Of a stretch of DNA of 64,000 nucleotides, positions 1 through 11,257 are shown one piece after another. The stretch comes from Psychromonas sp. SP041. GTDB taxonomy: Bacteria; Pseudomonadota; Gammaproteobacteria; Enterobacterales; Psychromonadaceae. A program made the position numbers and the translations under genes. Below the pieces are notes generated by a model. That model did not search any database, was not told the origin of the DNA, and saw only the letters and a program-made list of their open reading frames with translations. Numbering within the stretch: the stretch's first letter is position 1; each line of letters starts with the position of its first letter. The stretch is from contig NZ_CBRF02000002.1 of NCBI RefSeq assembly GCF_000470315.2, positions 124,001 to 188,000 on the forward strand, written 5' to 3'.

Positions 1-1191
1 TTAATCGGTGAATTATTAGCAAATGATGCGATTAATATAGTGGGAGTAGGCTCTGCACCTTCTAAAGGCGTTGATAAAGGGTCTGTGACCAATTTAGATT
101 CAGTTGTTGAATCAATTACACAAGCTTTGAAGCAAGCTGAAGATATGGCTGATTGCCGTGTTTCTTCAATTAATTTATCTGTTTCAGGCTCTCATATTGA
201 ATCAATCAATGAAACAGGTACTTGGGCGATAGAAGCTCACGAAGTCAGTACTTATGATGTTGAATGTGTTATTCATAATGCACGCTCAGTGAAAATACGA
301 GATGAGCAACGTTTGTTGCATGTTATTCCTCAAGAATATTCTATTGATTCTCAAGGCCGCATCAATAATCCAATTGGTTTATCTGGTGTAAAATTAAAGG
401 CAAATGTGCATTTAATCACTTGTCACAATGATTTAGTTAAAAATTTAGAAAAAGCAGTTGAACGATGTGGATTAGTTATTGACCAACTAACATCATCTGG
501 TGTTGCATCAAGTGAGGCCACACTTAGTGAAGATGAAAAAGAGCTAGGTGTGTGCATGATTGATATGGGAAGTGGTACAATGGACTTGTCCGTTTATATC
601 GCTGGCTCTTTACAACATAGCATGGTGCTCGACTATGCTGGTAATTCTGTTACTAATGATATTGCCATTGCATTTAGTTCACCGCCTGCTTCTGCTGAAG
701 AAGTAAAAGTTAAATATGGCTGTTTGAATCGTTCATTAGTAAAAGATGATGAAATTATTGAGTTGCCGAGTGTAGGTGGTCGTCCTGCGCGTAGTTTACA
801 ACGTTCTATTTTAGTTGATGTTATTGAGCCACGTTACAGTGAATTATTAACATTAGTTAAGAATGAAATTTATAAGTTAAATGATAAATTTGCCCGTGAA
901 GGTTTAAAACAACAGCTAGCTGCTGGTGTGGTTATAACTGGCGGTGCTGCACAAATTGAAGGATTAGTTGAGGTTGCTGAAGAAGTTTTTGGTAATATCC
1001 AAGTTAGAATTGGTAAACCACAACATATTCAAGGTCTAGCAGATGATGTAAACTCTCCTGCTTATTCAACCGCAGTTGGTTTATTACGTTATAAAAATGA
1101 CGAGTTTACAGGCGAAGAAGAAGCTGAACCTGAGAATCGTTTTGCAAGTCTGTTCAGTAAAGTAAAGAACTGGATTAAAAAAGAATATTAG
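1..1191 (+). CDS. ftsA: Cell division protein FtsA (5' end cut by window)
   Basis: Actin-like ATPase that tethers FtsZ to the inner membrane and recruits later divisome proteins. The reading frame is open from base 1, so the start lies outside the window; about 396 residues are visible and roughly 20 N-terminal residues are missing by comparison with the usual length of about 420. Visible family features are the phosphate-binding segment around MIDMGSGTMDLSV, the GVVITGGAAQIEG segment near the C-terminus, and a basic amphipathic tail (FASLFSKVKNWIKKEY) that matches the membrane-targeting helix of FtsA. It lies 34 bases upstream of ftsZ on the same strand, the usual arrangement at the end of the division and cell wall cluster. 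Confidence 0.97.
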   Translation, partial: LIGELLANDAINIVGVGSAPSKGVDKGSVTNLDSVVESITQALKQAEDMADCRVSSINLSVSGSHIESINETGTWAIEAHEVSTYDVECVIHNARSVKIRDEQRLLHVIPQEYSIDSQGRINNPIGLSGVKLKANVHLITCHNDLVKNLEKAVERCGLVIDQLTSSGVASSEATLSEDEKELGVCMIDMGSGTMDLSVYIAGSLQHSMVLDYAGNSVTNDIAIAFSSPPASAEEVKVKYGCLNRSLVKDDEIIELPSVGGRPARSLQRSILVDVIEPRYSELLTLVKNEIYKLNDKFAREGLKQQLAAGVVITGGAAQIEGLVEVAEEVFGNIQVRIGKPQHIQGLADDVNSPAYSTAVGLLRYKNDEFTGEEEAEPENRFASLFSKVKNWIKKEY

Positions 1192-1225
1192 TTATCAAGT
1201 TTCATGGATTGGGTGGTAACAAACG

Positions 1226-2482
1226 ATGTCACAAGAAGTTAATAGAGTGGAAGAGAATCAAATGTTTGAAATAATCGATGATGAAGACCATTCAGCACAA
1301 GCCGTAATTAAAGTTATCGGCATAGGTGGTGGTGGTGGTAATGCGATCAACTATATGATCGAAAAAGGCTTAACAGGTGCTGAATTTATTGCAATGAACA
1401 CTGATGCTCAGGCATTACGTTCATCTAAAGCAGATATTCGACTGCAACTGGGTGCTAACATTACCAATGGTTTAGGTGCTGGAGCAAATCCAGAAATTGG
1501 TTACAAATCAGCACTTGAAGATAAAGAACGAATTCGCGAGATCGTCACAGGCGCAGATGTAGTATTTATTGCTGCAGGTATGGGCGGCGGTACAGGAACA
1601 GGGGCTTGTCCTGTTGTTGCTGAAATCGCAAAAGAGGAAGGCGCGTTAACGATTGGTGTTGTTTCAAAACCTTCTATGTTTGAAGGCCGTAAGCGTATGA
1701 ATTACGCAACCCAAGGTATCGCTCGTTTATCGGAAAATATTGATTCATTATTAATTATTCCAAATGATAAATTACAAAAATCATTGCCTCGTGGTATTAC
1801 ATTCTTAGACGCACTTCGTGCTGCTAATAGTGTGCTTTATGATGCGGTTTCTGGTTTTTCTTCTATCATTAATAATGAAGAAAGTACTATTAACATCGAT
1901 TTCGCCGATGTTCGCACCGTGATGACTGAAGCAGGTACAACGGCAGTAATGGGAATTGGTGTTTCTTCTGGTGAAAACCGTGCTGAAGAAGCTGTAGAAG
2001 AAGCTATTTCTTGTCCATTACTAGAAGATGTTGATCTTTCTGATGCGCGTGGCGTATTGGTACATATTGTTGCTGGTATCGACTTTAGTTGGGATGAATA
2101 CCATACAGTCGGTGATGCTTTGAAACAATTTGCTTCTGAAGATTCACAAAACATTATTGGTGTAACGGTTGATCCGACACTTGATAGTGGTGAATTACAC
2201 GTGACAGTTATTGTAACTGGTATCGGTGAACGTAAATCAGAGCTAAATGTAGTTAAGAATCCAACATTAAATAAGAAAAAAGATGTTAGTGAAACTACAG
2301 AACAAACAGTTGAAACCAATAACGCAGCAAATACTACTGCAGAAGTAGAAAGCAAAGTATCGGAAGTACCTACTCAGGCTGATCCTGAAGTAGTAGAGCC
2401 GATTGCTGAAGTTAAAGGTAAAACGAGTGCTGAGAGCTATTTGGACATACCTGCTTTTTTAAGACGTCAAGCAGATAACTAA
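1226..2482 (+). CDS. ftsZ: Cell division protein FtsZ
   Basis: Tubulin-like GTPase that polymerises into the Z ring at midcell. The glycine-rich signature [20 protein letters not shown] is intact and the N-terminal [14 protein letters not shown] loop fits the nucleotide pocket. A variable acidic linker (about residues 330-400) leads to the conserved C-terminal peptide [11 protein letters not shown], which binds FtsA, ZipA and ZapD. The length of 418 aa is slightly above the usual ~385-400 because of the linker. It follows ftsA and precedes lpxC, as in most gammaproteobacteria; its partner ZapD is encoded about 9 kb downstream. Confidence 0.98.
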   Translation: MSQEVNRVEENQMFEIIDDEDHSAQAVIKVIGIGGGGGNAINYMIEKGLTGAEFIAMNTDAQALRSSKADIRLQLGANITNGLGAGANPEIGYKSALEDKERIREIVTGADVVFIAAGMGGGTGTGACPVVAEIAKEEGALTIGVVSKPSMFEGRKRMNYATQGIARLSENIDSLLIIPNDKLQKSLPRGITFLDALRAANSVLYDAVSGFSSIINNEESTINIDFADVRTVMTEAGTTAVMGIGVSSGENRAEEAVEEAISCPLLEDVDLSDARGVLVHIVAGIDFSWDEYHTVGDALKQFASEDSQNIIGVTVDPTLDSGELHVTVIVTGIGERKSELNVVKNPTLNKKKDVSETTEQTVETNNAANTTAEVESKVSEVPTQADPEVVEPIAEVKGKTSAESYLDIPAFLRRQADN

Positions 2483-2505
2483 ATTAGCGCTAAAAATATA
2501 ATGGT

Positions 2506-2534
2506 TTGTGATCTAAGTCTCAAACTGTTATACT
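2506..2534 (+). promoter_or_regulatory. Candidate sigma-70 promoter for lpxC
   Basis: TTGTGA (2506-2511), a 17-base spacer and TATACT (2529-2534) lie 35 bases before the lpxC start, in the ftsZ-lpxC spacer. No terminator is visible in that spacer, so read-through from ftsZ is also possible. The match is by eye against the sigma-70 consensus. Confidence 0.45.
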
Positions 2535-2568
2535 TGCGAAAAGATAACATCGTATTGGAGATCATTTC

Positions 2569-3498
2569 ATGATTAAACAAAGAACATTAAAGAAGAGTGT
2601 TAAATCAACAGGTATTGGTTTGCATTCAGGGAATAAAGTAACGATTGAGTTACATCCTGCACCTGTTAACTCAGGTATTGTTTATCGTCGAATCGATCTT
2701 GATCCGGTGGTGACTTTTAAAGCACATGCACAGGCCGTACAAGAAACACTTTTATGTACTTGCTTAGTTAATGACCAAGGGCAGAAGATTTCTACTGTTG
2801 AGCATTTATCTGCGGCTCTTGCGGGTTTAGGGATCGATAATATTATTATTGATGTTGATGCTCCTGAGATTCCAATTATGGATGGTAGTGCAAGTCCTTT
2901 TATTTTCTTATTACAATCAGCAGGCATTGAAGAACAAAATGCAGCTAAGAAGTTCATTCGTATTAAAAAGACAATACGAGTTGAAGATGAAGAAGAAGGT
3001 AAGTGGGCTGAATTACAACCTTCTAATAATGGCTTCAGCTTAGATTTTAAAATTGATTTTGATCATCCTGTATTTGAAGGTCAAAACCAACATGTTGAAA
3101 TGCAATTCTCTGGTGATTTGTTTGTTAAAGAAATCAGCCGTGCACGTACTTTTGGATTCATGAAGAGTGTTGAATATCTTCAATCTAATAATTTAGCGCT
3201 AGGGGCAAGTTTAGACAATGCAATTGGTTTAGATGAATTCCGTGTATTAAACCCTGAAGGTTTACGTTACGAAGATGAATTTGTGAAGCACAAAGTATTA
3301 GATGCTATCGGTGATTTATACTTATCTGGTTTTACTATTTTAGGTCATTTAAAAGCATTTAAAACAGGTCATGCATTAAATAACAAACTATTGTGTGCGT
3401 TATTAGCAGATGCTGAAGCATTTGAAATGGTGACATTTGAAGAACCTGTTAGCGAGTCTCCAATACAATACATTGAGCCATTATTTGTTCCTGCTTAA
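2569..3498 (+). CDS. lpxC: UDP-3-O-acyl-N-acetylglucosamine deacetylase LpxC
   Basis: Zinc enzyme that performs the committed step of lipid A synthesis, removing acetate from UDP-3-O-acyl-GlcNAc in the cytoplasm. Family signatures visible are the N-terminal STGIGLHSG, the first zinc-ligand region [15 protein letters not shown], and [13 protein letters not shown], which contains the second histidine and the aspartate ligand. The length of 309 aa is normal (about 305). A GGAG ribosome binding site lies 8 bases before the ATG. The gene is followed by a strong terminator. Confidence 0.98.
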   Translation: MIKQRTLKKSVKSTGIGLHSGNKVTIELHPAPVNSGIVYRRIDLDPVVTFKAHAQAVQETLLCTCLVNDQGQKISTVEHLSAALAGLGIDNIIIDVDAPEIPIMDGSASPFIFLLQSAGIEEQNAAKKFIRIKKTIRVEDEEEGKWAELQPSNNGFSLDFKIDFDHPVFEGQNQHVEMQFSGDLFVKEISRARTFGFMKSVEYLQSNNLALGASLDNAIGLDEFRVLNPEGLRYEDEFVKHKVLDAIGDLYLSGFTILGHLKAFKTGHALNNKLLCALLADAEAFEMVTFEEPVSESPIQYIEPLFVPA

Positions 3499-3552
3499 TG
3501 ATCGCTAAATTGAGTGTGTTTATTTAAATACATTCAACATTAAAGAATAGTT

Positions 3553-3588
3553 AAACCACTTTATGTAAATAAAGTGGTTTTTTTTTAG
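3553..3588 (+). terminator. Rho-independent terminator after lpxC
   Basis: AAACCACTTTAT and ATAAAGTGGTTT form a 12-bp stem (3553-3564 with 3569-3580) around a 4-base loop, followed by a run of T. It ends the ftsA-ftsZ-lpxC transcript. Confidence 0.9.
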
Positions 3589-3707
3589 GTTTGGAATGTG
3601 GAATTATAAGAGGTTTAATCATTGCGGCAGTAACTGGATAACAAGTTTACGTTAGAATATTGCTTTAGCTTCTAGTGCTTTATTTATACCGATTACATTA
3701 AATATTA

Positions 3708-4172
3708 TTATTCACTTTTATTGGTTGAAAATTTAGCTAGCGACTGTAATGCTTTTTTTAATTTCGGGTCTGCATTTTCTGCTAATGCTAAGAAAGAATC
3801 AGCAATATCTTTACTCATTTTTTGAGCTCGTTTTTTGACTGGTTTATTCTTTTTTATCAGTGCTGGACTTATTTTAGCAAGTTCTGGGTTTACTTTTACT
3901 TTAATACTGATTAAAGACGAATGATGCTGACGCAACTCCGTTAATATGTCGCTTCGTATAAATTGTAAACGTTGTAGCCAAAGTGAGGTGGGACTTTCTA
4001 TAATCAAGCTCCCATTTTCAACATTTCCTATACGACAGCCATTGATGTTGTGTTGTTTTAAAACCCTTTGTAGTACTATATCTAATTTAGAAATCAATGA
4101 TGTGCTCTGCTGAAAGTTATTTTTCTTCAGTAATAATGATATGGGTTTCGGTTGTTTTTTATGTGTTGTCAT
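3708..4172 (-). CDS. dciA: DUF721 family protein, DciA-type replicative helicase loader
   Basis: Small basic DUF721 protein. In bacteria that lack DnaC, DciA helps load the replicative helicase DnaB at the origin. The sequence shows an N-terminal segment starting MTTHKKQPKPISLLL, a central DUF721-like core around ITVGNVENGSLIIESPT-type residues (here NGCRIGNVENGSLI, then SLWLQRLQ), and a lysine-rich C-terminal half that is probably flexible. The start is uncertain: an ATG at 4181 and a longer reading to 4241 exist, none with a clear Shine-Dalgarno site; 4172 gives the most family-like N-terminus. It is divergent from the M23 peptidase gene and sits beside secA where enterics have secM, the usual place in Vibrio and Shewanella. 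The loader role is family knowledge, not seen here. Confidence 0.78.
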   Translation of the reverse strand: MTTHKKQPKPISLLLKKNNFQQSTSLISKLDIVLQRVLKQHNINGCRIGNVENGSLIIESPTSLWLQRLQFIRSDILTELRQHHSSLISIKVKVNPELAKISPALIKKNKPVKKRAQKMSKDIADSFLALAENADPKLKKALQSLAKFSTNKSE

Positions 4173-4199
4173 AACAGCCATTAATAGTGAATTAAGTTT

Positions 4200-5165
4200 A
4201 TGAGTATAACGGTTATTTATAATAGGAATGAAATTAAACATAGTTTTTCTATAACAAGATCGACATTTATTTTTATTTGTATATCAACAGTAGCATTATT
4301 AATGACTAGTGCTTGGTTATTGCAATCTCATTATCATCAACAATTAATACAACATAAAATAAATTCATTGAATGAAAGGAATTTAATTAAACAGCAGTAC
4401 CTTCAATCTATGAACTCTCAAACTAACCTACAGCTTCAATCATTAAGTGAAAAAGTTGGTCAATTACAAGCGCAAGGTATTAAGTTAAATAGCCTAAGCG
4501 AACGTATTATTGAGAAGTCAAACTTTCCAAAAGATGAGTTTGAATTTGAGTTAAATCAAAGTACTGATGAAAATGTAGAGCAAAATACAGAAGATGATAT
4601 TTCAGCCAATTATTCTGATAGTTCTCTTATTACTGCACCATCAGAGTTAACAATATTAAATAAAAGTGTTTCACAGCTCGCAAATCAGTATGGAAAGAGT
4701 CAAAATCTTCTGCAACAGCTTGAAATTACGTTAAACAATCTCCATCTAATTGATGAACTGTTTATTTCTGGTCGCCCAGTTCCCAATGAAAACTCATGGA
4801 TATCTTCTCCATTTGGTACTCGTTCAGACCCGTTTACAGGTCGTTTGCGTCGCCATAATGGAGTGGACATAGCAGGTCATACCGGTATGCCGATTAATGC
4901 TACCGCAGCAGGTGTGATAACTACATCTGAAGCGAGAACAGGTTATGGTTTTTTAGTCGAAATTAATCATGGTAGCGGTTATAAAACACGTTATGCACAT
5001 GCATCATCAATTGTTGTATCTGTTGGTGATGTTGTTGAAAAAGGCCAGCAAATTGCCGTAATGGGCACGACGGGACGATCGACTGGACCCCATGTCCATT
5101 ATGAAGTCATCAAAGATGGTAGGCAAATAAACCCAATTTATTATATACAAAGATTACCAAGCTAA
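4200..5165 (+). CDS. Membrane-anchored M23 (LytM) peptidase
   Basis: Predicted cell wall endopeptidase or endopeptidase activator. One N-terminal transmembrane segment (about residues 22-42) is followed by a helical, probably coiled-coil region (about 45-110), an acidic linker, and a C-terminal LytM domain (about 205-320). The zinc-ligand motifs HNGVD and HVHYEV are both present, as is the SPFGTRSDPFTG segment common in this family, so the domain looks catalytically competent. It is one of the NlpD/MepM-like proteins often found just upstream of secA in marine gammaproteobacteria. The start codon has no obvious Shine-Dalgarno site. Confidence 0.88.
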   Translation: MSITVIYNRNEIKHSFSITRSTFIFICISTVALLMTSAWLLQSHYHQQLIQHKINSLNERNLIKQQYLQSMNSQTNLQLQSLSEKVGQLQAQGIKLNSLSERIIEKSNFPKDEFEFELNQSTDENVEQNTEDDISANYSDSSLITAPSELTILNKSVSQLANQYGKSQNLLQQLEITLNNLHLIDELFISGRPVPNENSWISSPFGTRSDPFTGRLRRHNGVDIAGHTGMPINATAAGVITTSEARTGYGFLVEINHGSGYKTRYAHASSIVVSVGDVVEKGQQIAVMGTTGRSTGPHVHYEVIKDGRQINPIYYIQRLPS

Positions 5166-5205
5166 ATTACAACTTTTATCCGAATTTTTACAATGAGAAA
5201 AGCAA

Positions 5206-7926
5206 ATGATCACATCGATAATAACAAAAATAATAGGCAGTCGAAATGACCGTTATATAAAAAACCTTCGTAAAGTTGTTAATGAAATTAACAAACTAGA
5301 ACCTGAGATTCAGGCTCTTTCTGAAGAAGACCTTAAAGCTAAAACCGCCTACTTTAAAGAGCGTCTTGCTAATGGTGAAACGATTGACAATATTCTAGTG
5401 GAAGCTTTTGCAGTCGTTCGTAGTGCATCAGAGCGTGTTTTTGGCATGCGTCATTTTGATGTACAGCTAATTGGCGGCATGGTTTTAAATGAAAACAAAA
5501 TTGCGGAAATGCGTACCGGTGAAGGTAAAACATTAACAGCAACCTTACCTGCATACTTAAATGCATTAACCGGTAAAGGCGTGCATGTTATTACCGTGAA
5601 TGATTATTTAGCTCGTCGTGATGCTGAATGGAATGCGCAATTATTTGAGTATTTAGGGTTAACGATTGGTATCAACTTATCGGGAATGACAGGCGAAGAA
5701 AAACGCGCAGCCTACGCCGCAGATATTACTTACGGCACAAACAATGAATTTGGTTTTGACTACCTACGTGACAACATGGCTTTTGAAGCTTCTCAACGTG
5801 TTATGCGTGGCGTACATTATGCAATAGTCGATGAAGTTGACTCAATCTTAATTGATGAAGCAAGAACACCATTGATCATCTCTGGTCCTACCGATGGTGA
5901 CCCAACGCTTTACACTAAACTGAATACTATTATCCCATTGTTAACACAACAAGATAAAGAAGATACAGAAGAGTACGTTGGTGAAGGTGATTTCACGGTA
6001 GACGAAAAAAGCAAGCAAGTATTGTTAACTGAACGTGGACAAGAAAAAGTGGAGCTTATTTTACAAGAACGTGGCTTATTAGAAGAAAATACTTCTTTAT
6101 ATGCTGCTTCAAGCATCAGTTTATTGCACCATGTTAATGCCGCATTACGTGCTCATACTTTATTTGAAAAAGACGTTGAATACATCGTGACAGCTGAAGG
6201 TGAAGTTGTCATTGTCGATGAGCATACTGGTCGTACAATGCCTGGTCGTCGTTGGTCTGAAGGCTTACATCAAGCAGTAGAGGCTAAAGAAGGCGTTAAA
6301 ATTCAAAATGAAAACCAAACGCTAGCGTCAATTACCTTCCAAAACTATTTCCGCCTTTATGAAAAACTAGGTGGTATGACAGGTACTGCAGACACGGAAG
6401 CATTTGAGTTCCAATCTATCTATGGTTTAGAAACGATTGTTATCCCAACAAACCGTCCAATGGTGCGTAAAGATGGTGGTGACTTAGTTTATTTAACTGA
6501 GATTGAAAAATACCAAGCAATTATTGATGACATTAATACTCGATTAGAGCGTCGCCAACCAGTGTTAGTCGGTACCGTTTCTATCGAAAGTTCTGAGTTA
6601 TTATCAACATTAATGGCGAAGGCAAAAATTAAGCACAGCGTACTAAATGCTAAATTCCATGAAAAAGAAGCAGATATCATTGCTCATGCTGGTGCATTAG
6701 GTTCAGTTACTATTGCTACTAACATGGCCGGTCGTGGTACCGATATTGTACTGGGTGGTAATTTACAAAACCGTCTTGAAAAATTAGGCCCGCTGACTGA
6801 AGAACAAATTGTTACTGAAACAGCTGCTTGGAAAGAAGATCAAGCGGCAGTGTTAGCTGCAGGTGGTTTGTACATCGTTGGTACAGAACGCCATGAATCT
6901 CGTCGTATTGATAATCAGCTACGTGGTCGTGCTGGGCGTCAAGGTGATGCTGGTGAGAGTCGCTTCTATCTTTCAATGGAAGATTCATTAATGCGTATCT
7001 TTGCTTCTGAAAAAGTGTCTAATATGATGAAAAAATTAGGCATGGAAAATGGCGAAGCAATTGAACATCCTTGGGTAACTCGAGCGATTGAAAATGCACA
7101 ACGCAAAGTTGAAGGCCGTAACTTTGATATGCGTAAATCTCTATTAGACTTTGATGATGTTGCCAATGACCAACGTAAAGTGGTTTATCAACAGCGTAAT
7201 GGTGTAATGGATAGTGAAAACATTACAGAGAATATCGAGCAAATTTGGGATGATGTTTTCAATGCTTGTATCGACGAATATGTACCATTGCATTCATTAA
7301 CAGAGCAATGGGACTTAGAAGGCTTAGAAAACCGTTTGAAAAATGACTTCTTAGTCGAATTACCTGTTCAGCAATGGTTAGTTGATGATGCTAATTTACA
7401 AGAAGAAACGATTCGTGAAAATATACTTGAACATGCAAAAGCAGTGTATCAAGATAAAAAAGAGCAAGTAGGCGAATCTATTATTGCTGGCTTTGAAAAG
7501 TCTGTCATGTTGCAAACAATTGATATGCTGTGGAAAGAGCATCTATCGGCAATGGATCATCTTCGTCAAGGTATACATTTACGTGGTTACGCGCAAAAAG
7601 ATCCAAAACAAGAGTACAAGCGTGAATCATTTGAGTTGTTTATTGCGATGTTAGAAAACTTAAAAGCCGATGTTGTTGGTATTTTATCGAAAGTGCAAAT
7701 TCAAAGTAGAGAAGAAGCTGAAGCGATTCAAGAAAAGCGTCGTGAAGAAGAAGCTAAAGCCAATATTCAATACCAACATGCACAAGTGAATACTGATGGA
7801 GAGGCTGAAGCTGAAGATGAGTCATCTGATACCTTTGTTCGCCAAGAGAAAAAAGTCGGACGCAATGAAGCCTGTCCGTGTGGTTCAGGTAAAAAGTTTA
7901 AGCAGTGCCATGGTAAATTAGGCTAA
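5206..7926 (+). CDS. secA: Preprotein translocase ATPase SecA
   Basis: Motor ATPase that drives unfolded preproteins through SecYEG. Walker A is MRTGEGKT (near residue 105) and the [19 protein letters not shown] segment carries Walker B. The helicase-like second nucleotide domain ([13 protein letters not shown]), the preprotein cross-linking domain and the C-terminal zinc knuckle [14 protein letters not shown] are all complete. At 906 aa it is full length. The zinc tail implies interaction with SecB and phospholipid. No SecM arrest peptide is visible upstream; the preceding gene is an M23 peptidase 40 bases away. Confidence 0.98.
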   Translation: MITSIITKIIGSRNDRYIKNLRKVVNEINKLEPEIQALSEEDLKAKTAYFKERLANGETIDNILVEAFAVVRSASERVFGMRHFDVQLIGGMVLNENKIAEMRTGEGKTLTATLPAYLNALTGKGVHVITVNDYLARRDAEWNAQLFEYLGLTIGINLSGMTGEEKRAAYAADITYGTNNEFGFDYLRDNMAFEASQRVMRGVHYAIVDEVDSILIDEARTPLIISGPTDGDPTLYTKLNTIIPLLTQQDKEDTEEYVGEGDFTVDEKSKQVLLTERGQEKVELILQERGLLEENTSLYAASSISLLHHVNAALRAHTLFEKDVEYIVTAEGEVVIVDEHTGRTMPGRRWSEGLHQAVEAKEGVKIQNENQTLASITFQNYFRLYEKLGGMTGTADTEAFEFQSIYGLETIVIPTNRPMVRKDGGDLVYLTEIEKYQAIIDDINTRLERRQPVLVGTVSIESSELLSTLMAKAKIKHSVLNAKFHEKEADIIAHAGALGSVTIATNMAGRGTDIVLGGNLQNRLEKLGPLTEEQIVTETAAWKEDQAAVLAAGGLYIVGTERHESRRIDNQLRGRAGRQGDAGESRFYLSMEDSLMRIFASEKVSNMMKKLGMENGEAIEHPWVTRAIENAQRKVEGRNFDMRKSLLDFDDVANDQRKVVYQQRNGVMDSENITENIEQIWDDVFNACIDEYVPLHSLTEQWDLEGLENRLKNDFLVELPVQQWLVDDANLQEETIRENILEHAKAVYQDKKEQVGESIIAGFEKSVMLQTIDMLWKEHLSAMDHLRQGIHLRGYAQKDPKQEYKRESFELFIAMLENLKADVVGILSKVQIQSREEAEAIQEKRREEEAKANIQYQHAQVNTDGEAEAEDESSDTFVRQEKKVGRNEACPCGSGKKFKQCHGKLG

Positions 7927-7963
7927 AATCTAATTAAGGAGGTTTAATCTCCCTTAACCAATA

Positions 7964-7996
7964 AAAGGTGGTGCTTCATTGAAGACCACCTTTTTT
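7964..7996 (+). terminator. Rho-independent terminator after secA
   Basis: AAAGGTGGT pairs with ACCACCTTT, with an inner CTTC/GAAG pairing, followed by six T. It lies 38 bases after the secA stop and 30 bases before mutT, so mutT probably has its own promoter or relies on read-through. Confidence 0.88.
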
Positions 7997-8025
7997 ATTG
8001 CTTTAAAAATAAAAAAGGGACAACA

Positions 8026-8409
8026 ATGCCAAAGCAAATAATTAGTATCGCTATCGTGCAAAATGAACATAAAAAACTATTGATTAGCCGCCGTCAAAAA
8101 GGGCAACATTTGGCGGGAAAATGGGAATTTCCAGGCGGGAAAGTAGAGCAAGGTGAAGCGCTTGAAGTCGCTATGTTACGAGAGTTAAAAGAAGAAGTCG
8201 GTTTAACGGCTACAAAGTATAGCTTGTTTGATTCTTTAAACTTCCAATATGATGACGTTGATTTATGTTTACATTTTTATTTAGTCACAGATTTTCAAGG
8301 CGAAGCAACTTCTCTTGAAGGGCAACAAATTAAATGGGTAACTGCTGCTGAACTAAGCCAATACGACTTTCCTAAAGCTAATTTAACCGTTATTAATAAA
8401 TTACTCTAA
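8026..8409 (+). CDS. mutT: Nudix 8-oxo-dGTP diphosphatase MutT
   Basis: Sanitises the nucleotide pool by hydrolysing 8-oxo-dGTP so that oxidised guanine is not placed opposite adenine. The complete Nudix box is present (GGKVEQGEALEV through RELKEEVGL), with the catalytic REx2EE glutamates. At 127 aa it is the size of the E. coli enzyme (129 aa). Its position next to secA is conserved. The 3' end overlaps the convergent ligE gene by 17 bases. Confidence 0.93.
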   Translation: MPKQIISIAIVQNEHKKLLISRRQKGQHLAGKWEFPGGKVEQGEALEVAMLRELKEEVGLTATKYSLFDSLNFQYDDVDLCLHFYLVTDFQGEATSLEGQQIKWVTAAELSQYDFPKANLTVINKLL

Positions 8410-9286
8410 TACGTACAAATGAAGCAAAACGAGGGATGTTATTATTCGTTTTACCTGTAAAGCGATAAGTAATAAGACTGCCTATTGGAGGAGGGGTACT
8501 TCTCTCCTCATCACTAAACCCTGACCCTATTTTAAAGGTAACTCCCTCTTCATTTTTAACCAGTATTGCACCTAGTAAACCTTCATACTTTCCTTTGCCC
8601 GGTAAGTAAGCAATGACGGTGGCTTCTGCATCTTCAAATTTCTTCAGTTTCATTAAGTCTCTGCTTCGCTTTGTTTGATATAAAGCATCTTGGTGATGAA
8701 GCATTAAACCTTCACCTTTACCCATCACTACTTTGTTTAACAAATCAAATAACGCCACTGTATTGGGGATTTTTTGTTGTTCGATCATTTGTAAATAAGG
8801 GCTATTAGTGTCAGTGACCAGTGTTTGCATTTTATTAATACGTTGTTCAAAAGAGACAGTACTTTTAGGAAGATCAAAAATCATAAACTTAATCTGTTTC
8901 CACTGTTCATTTTGATTATCTTGGGTACGAGCTATGCCGGATACTGTTTCAAACTGTTGTCTTGCTATCCATAATTCACCATCCATTGCGGTAGTTGGAA
9001 ATGATGCTATGAACCATGTTGGCGCTGTAAAAATATTTCCCTGTTTAGAGATGAGTTGATGGCCATTCCAATAGGCACGAATACCATCAAGCTTTTCGCT
9101 TACATAATATTGTGTGACATCAATATCTTGTCGGTAATTAGTCGCAAGCTGAATAGGAGGAGGTTGAGCAATAGCGGCTGAAATCGAAAGCATTAACATA
9201 GCAATGCTGTTAAACAGGTAGTCAGTAAATTGACTCTTTTTCAAATGAGAACAGGCGATTTTTTGAAAGCTAAATAATGACGTCAT
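8393..9286 (-). CDS. ligE: Periplasmic ATP-dependent DNA ligase (LigE type)
   Basis: Minimal ATP-dependent DNA ligase with a signal peptide. The nucleotidyltransferase core has the adenylated lysine (Lys65) in EKLDGIRAYW, motif IV as GEGLMLHH and motif V as LMKLKKF, followed by a small OB-fold region (about residues 205-297). The N-terminus has a hydrophobic stretch ending SISAAIAQ, consistent with export, as known for the Haemophilus and Vibrio members of this group. The start at 9286 is supported by an AGGAG site 6-7 bases upstream. Such ligases have been linked to DNA uptake or extracellular DNA; that role here is inference. It converges on mutT with a 17-base overlap. Confidence 0.88.
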   Translation of the reverse strand: MTSLFSFQKIACSHLKKSQFTDYLFNSIAMLMLSISAAIAQPPPIQLATNYRQDIDVTQYYVSEKLDGIRAYWNGHQLISKQGNIFTAPTWFIASFPTTAMDGELWIARQQFETVSGIARTQDNQNEQWKQIKFMIFDLPKSTVSFEQRINKMQTLVTDTNSPYLQMIEQQKIPNTVALFDLLNKVVMGKGEGLMLHHQDALYQTKRSRDLMKLKKFEDAEATVIAYLPGKGKYEGLLGAILVKNEEGVTFKIGSGFSDEERSTPPPIGSLITYRFTGKTNNNIPRFASFVRIRVIY

Positions 9287-9419
9287 AAAAAGCTCCTACA
9301 CTTTGCAAAATATAAATATTTTTTAATTTAAGTAATAAGTGTAGGAAGTTTTTAAAATAATGAGACTATTTAAATACAATAATGTTTGGTTGCTAACGTA
9401 TTATTGGTAGAAGCGCACT

Positions 9420-10376
<957 letters not shown>

Positions 10377-10404
10377 TTAGATTAAGTGAATCAATAAGCC
10401 TTAA

Positions 10405-10554
10405 TACCAATCACAATAAATAGCTTATCTATTTTACTGGTTAAGACAGCTCACTTCCTCGTTGTCAATTTCGTAAAGGGAACAGCTATTTACGCCTTGA
10501 ATGGAACTGTTTTTTCGGCGTAAAATTTAGATAAGTTATTTAATGTAATCGGTA
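10405..10554 (-). mobile_element. MITE-like inverted-repeat element, family 1, copy A
   Basis: A 150-bp non-coding element with imperfect terminal inverted repeats (TACCAATCACAATAAATA at one end, TACCGATTACATTAAATA on the opposite strand at the other). Both ends are flanked by TAA (10402-10404 and 10555-10557), which could be a 3-bp target duplication. It is about 85-90% identical by eye, in reverse orientation, to the copy at 55969-56128, but lacks about 10 internal bases. It encodes nothing and ends 11 bases before the first possible coaE start, so it probably carries or displaces the coaE promoter. Confidence 0.8.
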
Positions 10555-10589
10555 TAACAATAAAAATGACAATAAAAAATGGAAATAGT

Positions 10590-11189
10590 ATGCGTTTAAT
10601 CATTGGTTTAACAGGTGGTATCGGTAGTGGAAAATCAACTGTTGCAAAAGAGTTTATTGCTTTAGGTATTGAGGTGGTTGACGCTGATAAAGTGGCACGA
10701 GAAGTGGTAGAACCAGGGCAACCAGCTTTAGCTAACATTGAACTTTATTTTGGTAAAGAGGTCGTAAATGCTAACGGTGAATTAGATAGAGCAAAGCTGA
10801 GAGATATCATTTTTAACTGTGAAACAAAAAAGCAGTGGTTGAATGATTTATTGCATCCTATTATCCGTGATACCTTACTGAGAAAGCTTGAGAAAGCGCA
10901 AAGTAAATATGTAATACTAGAAGCGCCTTTGCTATTAGAAAACCAGTTAACAAAGTATACTGATTACACATTAGTTGTTGATGTGACAGAAGCTTTACAA
11001 ATTGAACGTGCAACGCAAAGAGATAGTAACTCAATAGCACAAATACAAGCTATTATGGATGCACAAATCAATAGAAAGCTTAGACTAGAGCAAGCTGATT
11101 ATATTATTGATAATAGCAGTACAGATCTTGTTGTATTGAAGCAGCAAGTTAAAATGTTACATTTACAGTTTTTATCTATACAAAAGTAG
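10590..11189 (+). CDS. coaE: Dephospho-CoA kinase CoaE
   Basis: Last step of coenzyme A synthesis: ATP-dependent phosphorylation of the 3'-hydroxyl of dephospho-CoA. The P-loop GLTGGIGSGKST is at residues 6-17 and DADKVAREVVEPGQPAL is the family's substrate-binding segment. I chose the ATG at 10590 (MRLIIGLTGG) because a GGAA lies about 6 bases upstream and it places the P-loop at the usual distance; an ATG at 10566 would add eight residues. Length is 199 aa against about 206 in E. coli. It heads the coaE-zapD-yacG set. A MITE-like element directly precedes it. Confidence 0.95.
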   Translation: MRLIIGLTGGIGSGKSTVAKEFIALGIEVVDADKVAREVVEPGQPALANIELYFGKEVVNANGELDRAKLRDIIFNCETKKQWLNDLLHPIIRDTLLRKLEKAQSKYVILEAPLLLENQLTKYTDYTLVVDVTEALQIERATQRDSNSIAQIQAIMDAQINRKLRLEQADYIIDNSSTDLVVLKQQVKMLHLQFLSIQK

Positions 11190-11257
11190 GCTTTTTGATT
11201 GTTTAGTAATGACTTCTTCATGTAACCTTACTTTTTTATAAAATAAATAGACGCCTT

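Noticed and set aside
1837-2355. 172-codon frame antisense to ftsZ
   Set aside because: It lies entirely within the well supported ftsZ gene and is Ser/Thr-rich, as expected from reading the other strand.
3686-3705. A further family 1 element end near dciA
   Set aside because: TACCGATTACATTAAATA is present, but there is no partner end, no TAA flank and no internal block. At most it is a solo remnant.
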